Assembly (NCBI GenBank): GCA_029939965.1 | Contig: JAOZRY010000055.1 | Coordinates: 1-5,871 of the forward strand | Direction of reading: 5' to 3' | DNA length: 5,871 nucleotides | Origin: Bacteroidales bacterium | GTDB lineage: Bacteria > Bacteroidota > Bacteroidia > Bacteroidales > 4484-276 | Shown: piece by piece, positions 5,849 to 5,871 of the stretch | How the letters are laid out: each line of letters starts with the position of its first letter | Numbering within the stretch: position 1 is the first letter of the stretch | Notes under the pieces: generated by a model | Seen by the model: the letters and a program-made list of their open reading frames with translations, nothing else | Told to the model about the DNA's origin: nothing | Database searches by the model: none | Position numbers and translations under genes: made by a program

Positions 5849-5871
5849 ATGCTTAACGATGAAAAATCTGT
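5849..5871 (+). CDS. Possible start of a next gene, cut by the window end
   Basis: ATG at 5849 opens a frame reading MLNDEKS to the window end. A second ATG at 5859, in another frame, reads MKNL. Neither has a Shine-Dalgarno, and only 13-23 bases are visible, so the choice of frame, and whether a gene starts here at all, cannot be settled. The upstream TACTTTTG element and the preceding terminator are the only support. No function can be suggested. Confidence 0.25.

Overview
The window carries one complete six-gene operon on the + strand, rnfB-rnfC-rnfD-rnfG-rnfE-rnfA (positions 446 to 5567). It encodes the Rnf complex, a membrane-bound, ion-pumping ferredoxin:NAD+ oxidoreductase. All six reading frames are intact, their lengths are normal for their families, and the expected redox motifs are visible. 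The gene order (B first, then C-D-G-E-A), the moderate to low GC, the mostly weak Shine-Dalgarno sequences and a TAnnTTTG promoter element together suggest a member of the Bacteroidota, probably a Bacteroidales/Marinilabiliales-like anaerobe or facultative anaerobe. That placement is inferred from the sequence; no database was searched.

Layout: positions 1-445 have no convincing gene. They hold a GC-richer left edge, a 72-base near-perfect hairpin repeat (109-180), and an AT-rich leader with a candidate promoter (342-349), a small dyad (395-411) and a good ribosome binding site for a GTG start. The operon follows with short gaps (27, 3, 66, 11 and 11 bases). The 66-base gap between rnfD and rnfG is the only long one and contains a short direct repeat. 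A hairpin with a T tract (5626-5660) lies 58 bases after rnfA and probably ends the transcript. The right edge is AT-rich, with a heptamer tandem repeat (5790-5817), another TAnnTTTG element, and possibly the first codons of a next gene.

How the genes work together (family knowledge): RnfB takes electrons from reduced ferredoxin through a chain of iron-sulfur clusters. RnfA and RnfE, two homologous membrane proteins of opposite orientation, hold a shared iron-sulfur site within the membrane. RnfG and RnfD carry covalently bound FMN. RnfC holds FMN and reduces NAD+ at the cytoplasmic face. Electron flow drives Na+ or H+ export; the ion cannot be told from this sequence. The flavin transferase (ApbE) that loads RnfG and RnfD is not in the window.

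I see no undescribed multi-gene system here. The observations most worth checking are the long nested hairpin upstream and a proline within the flavin-attachment motif of RnfD.
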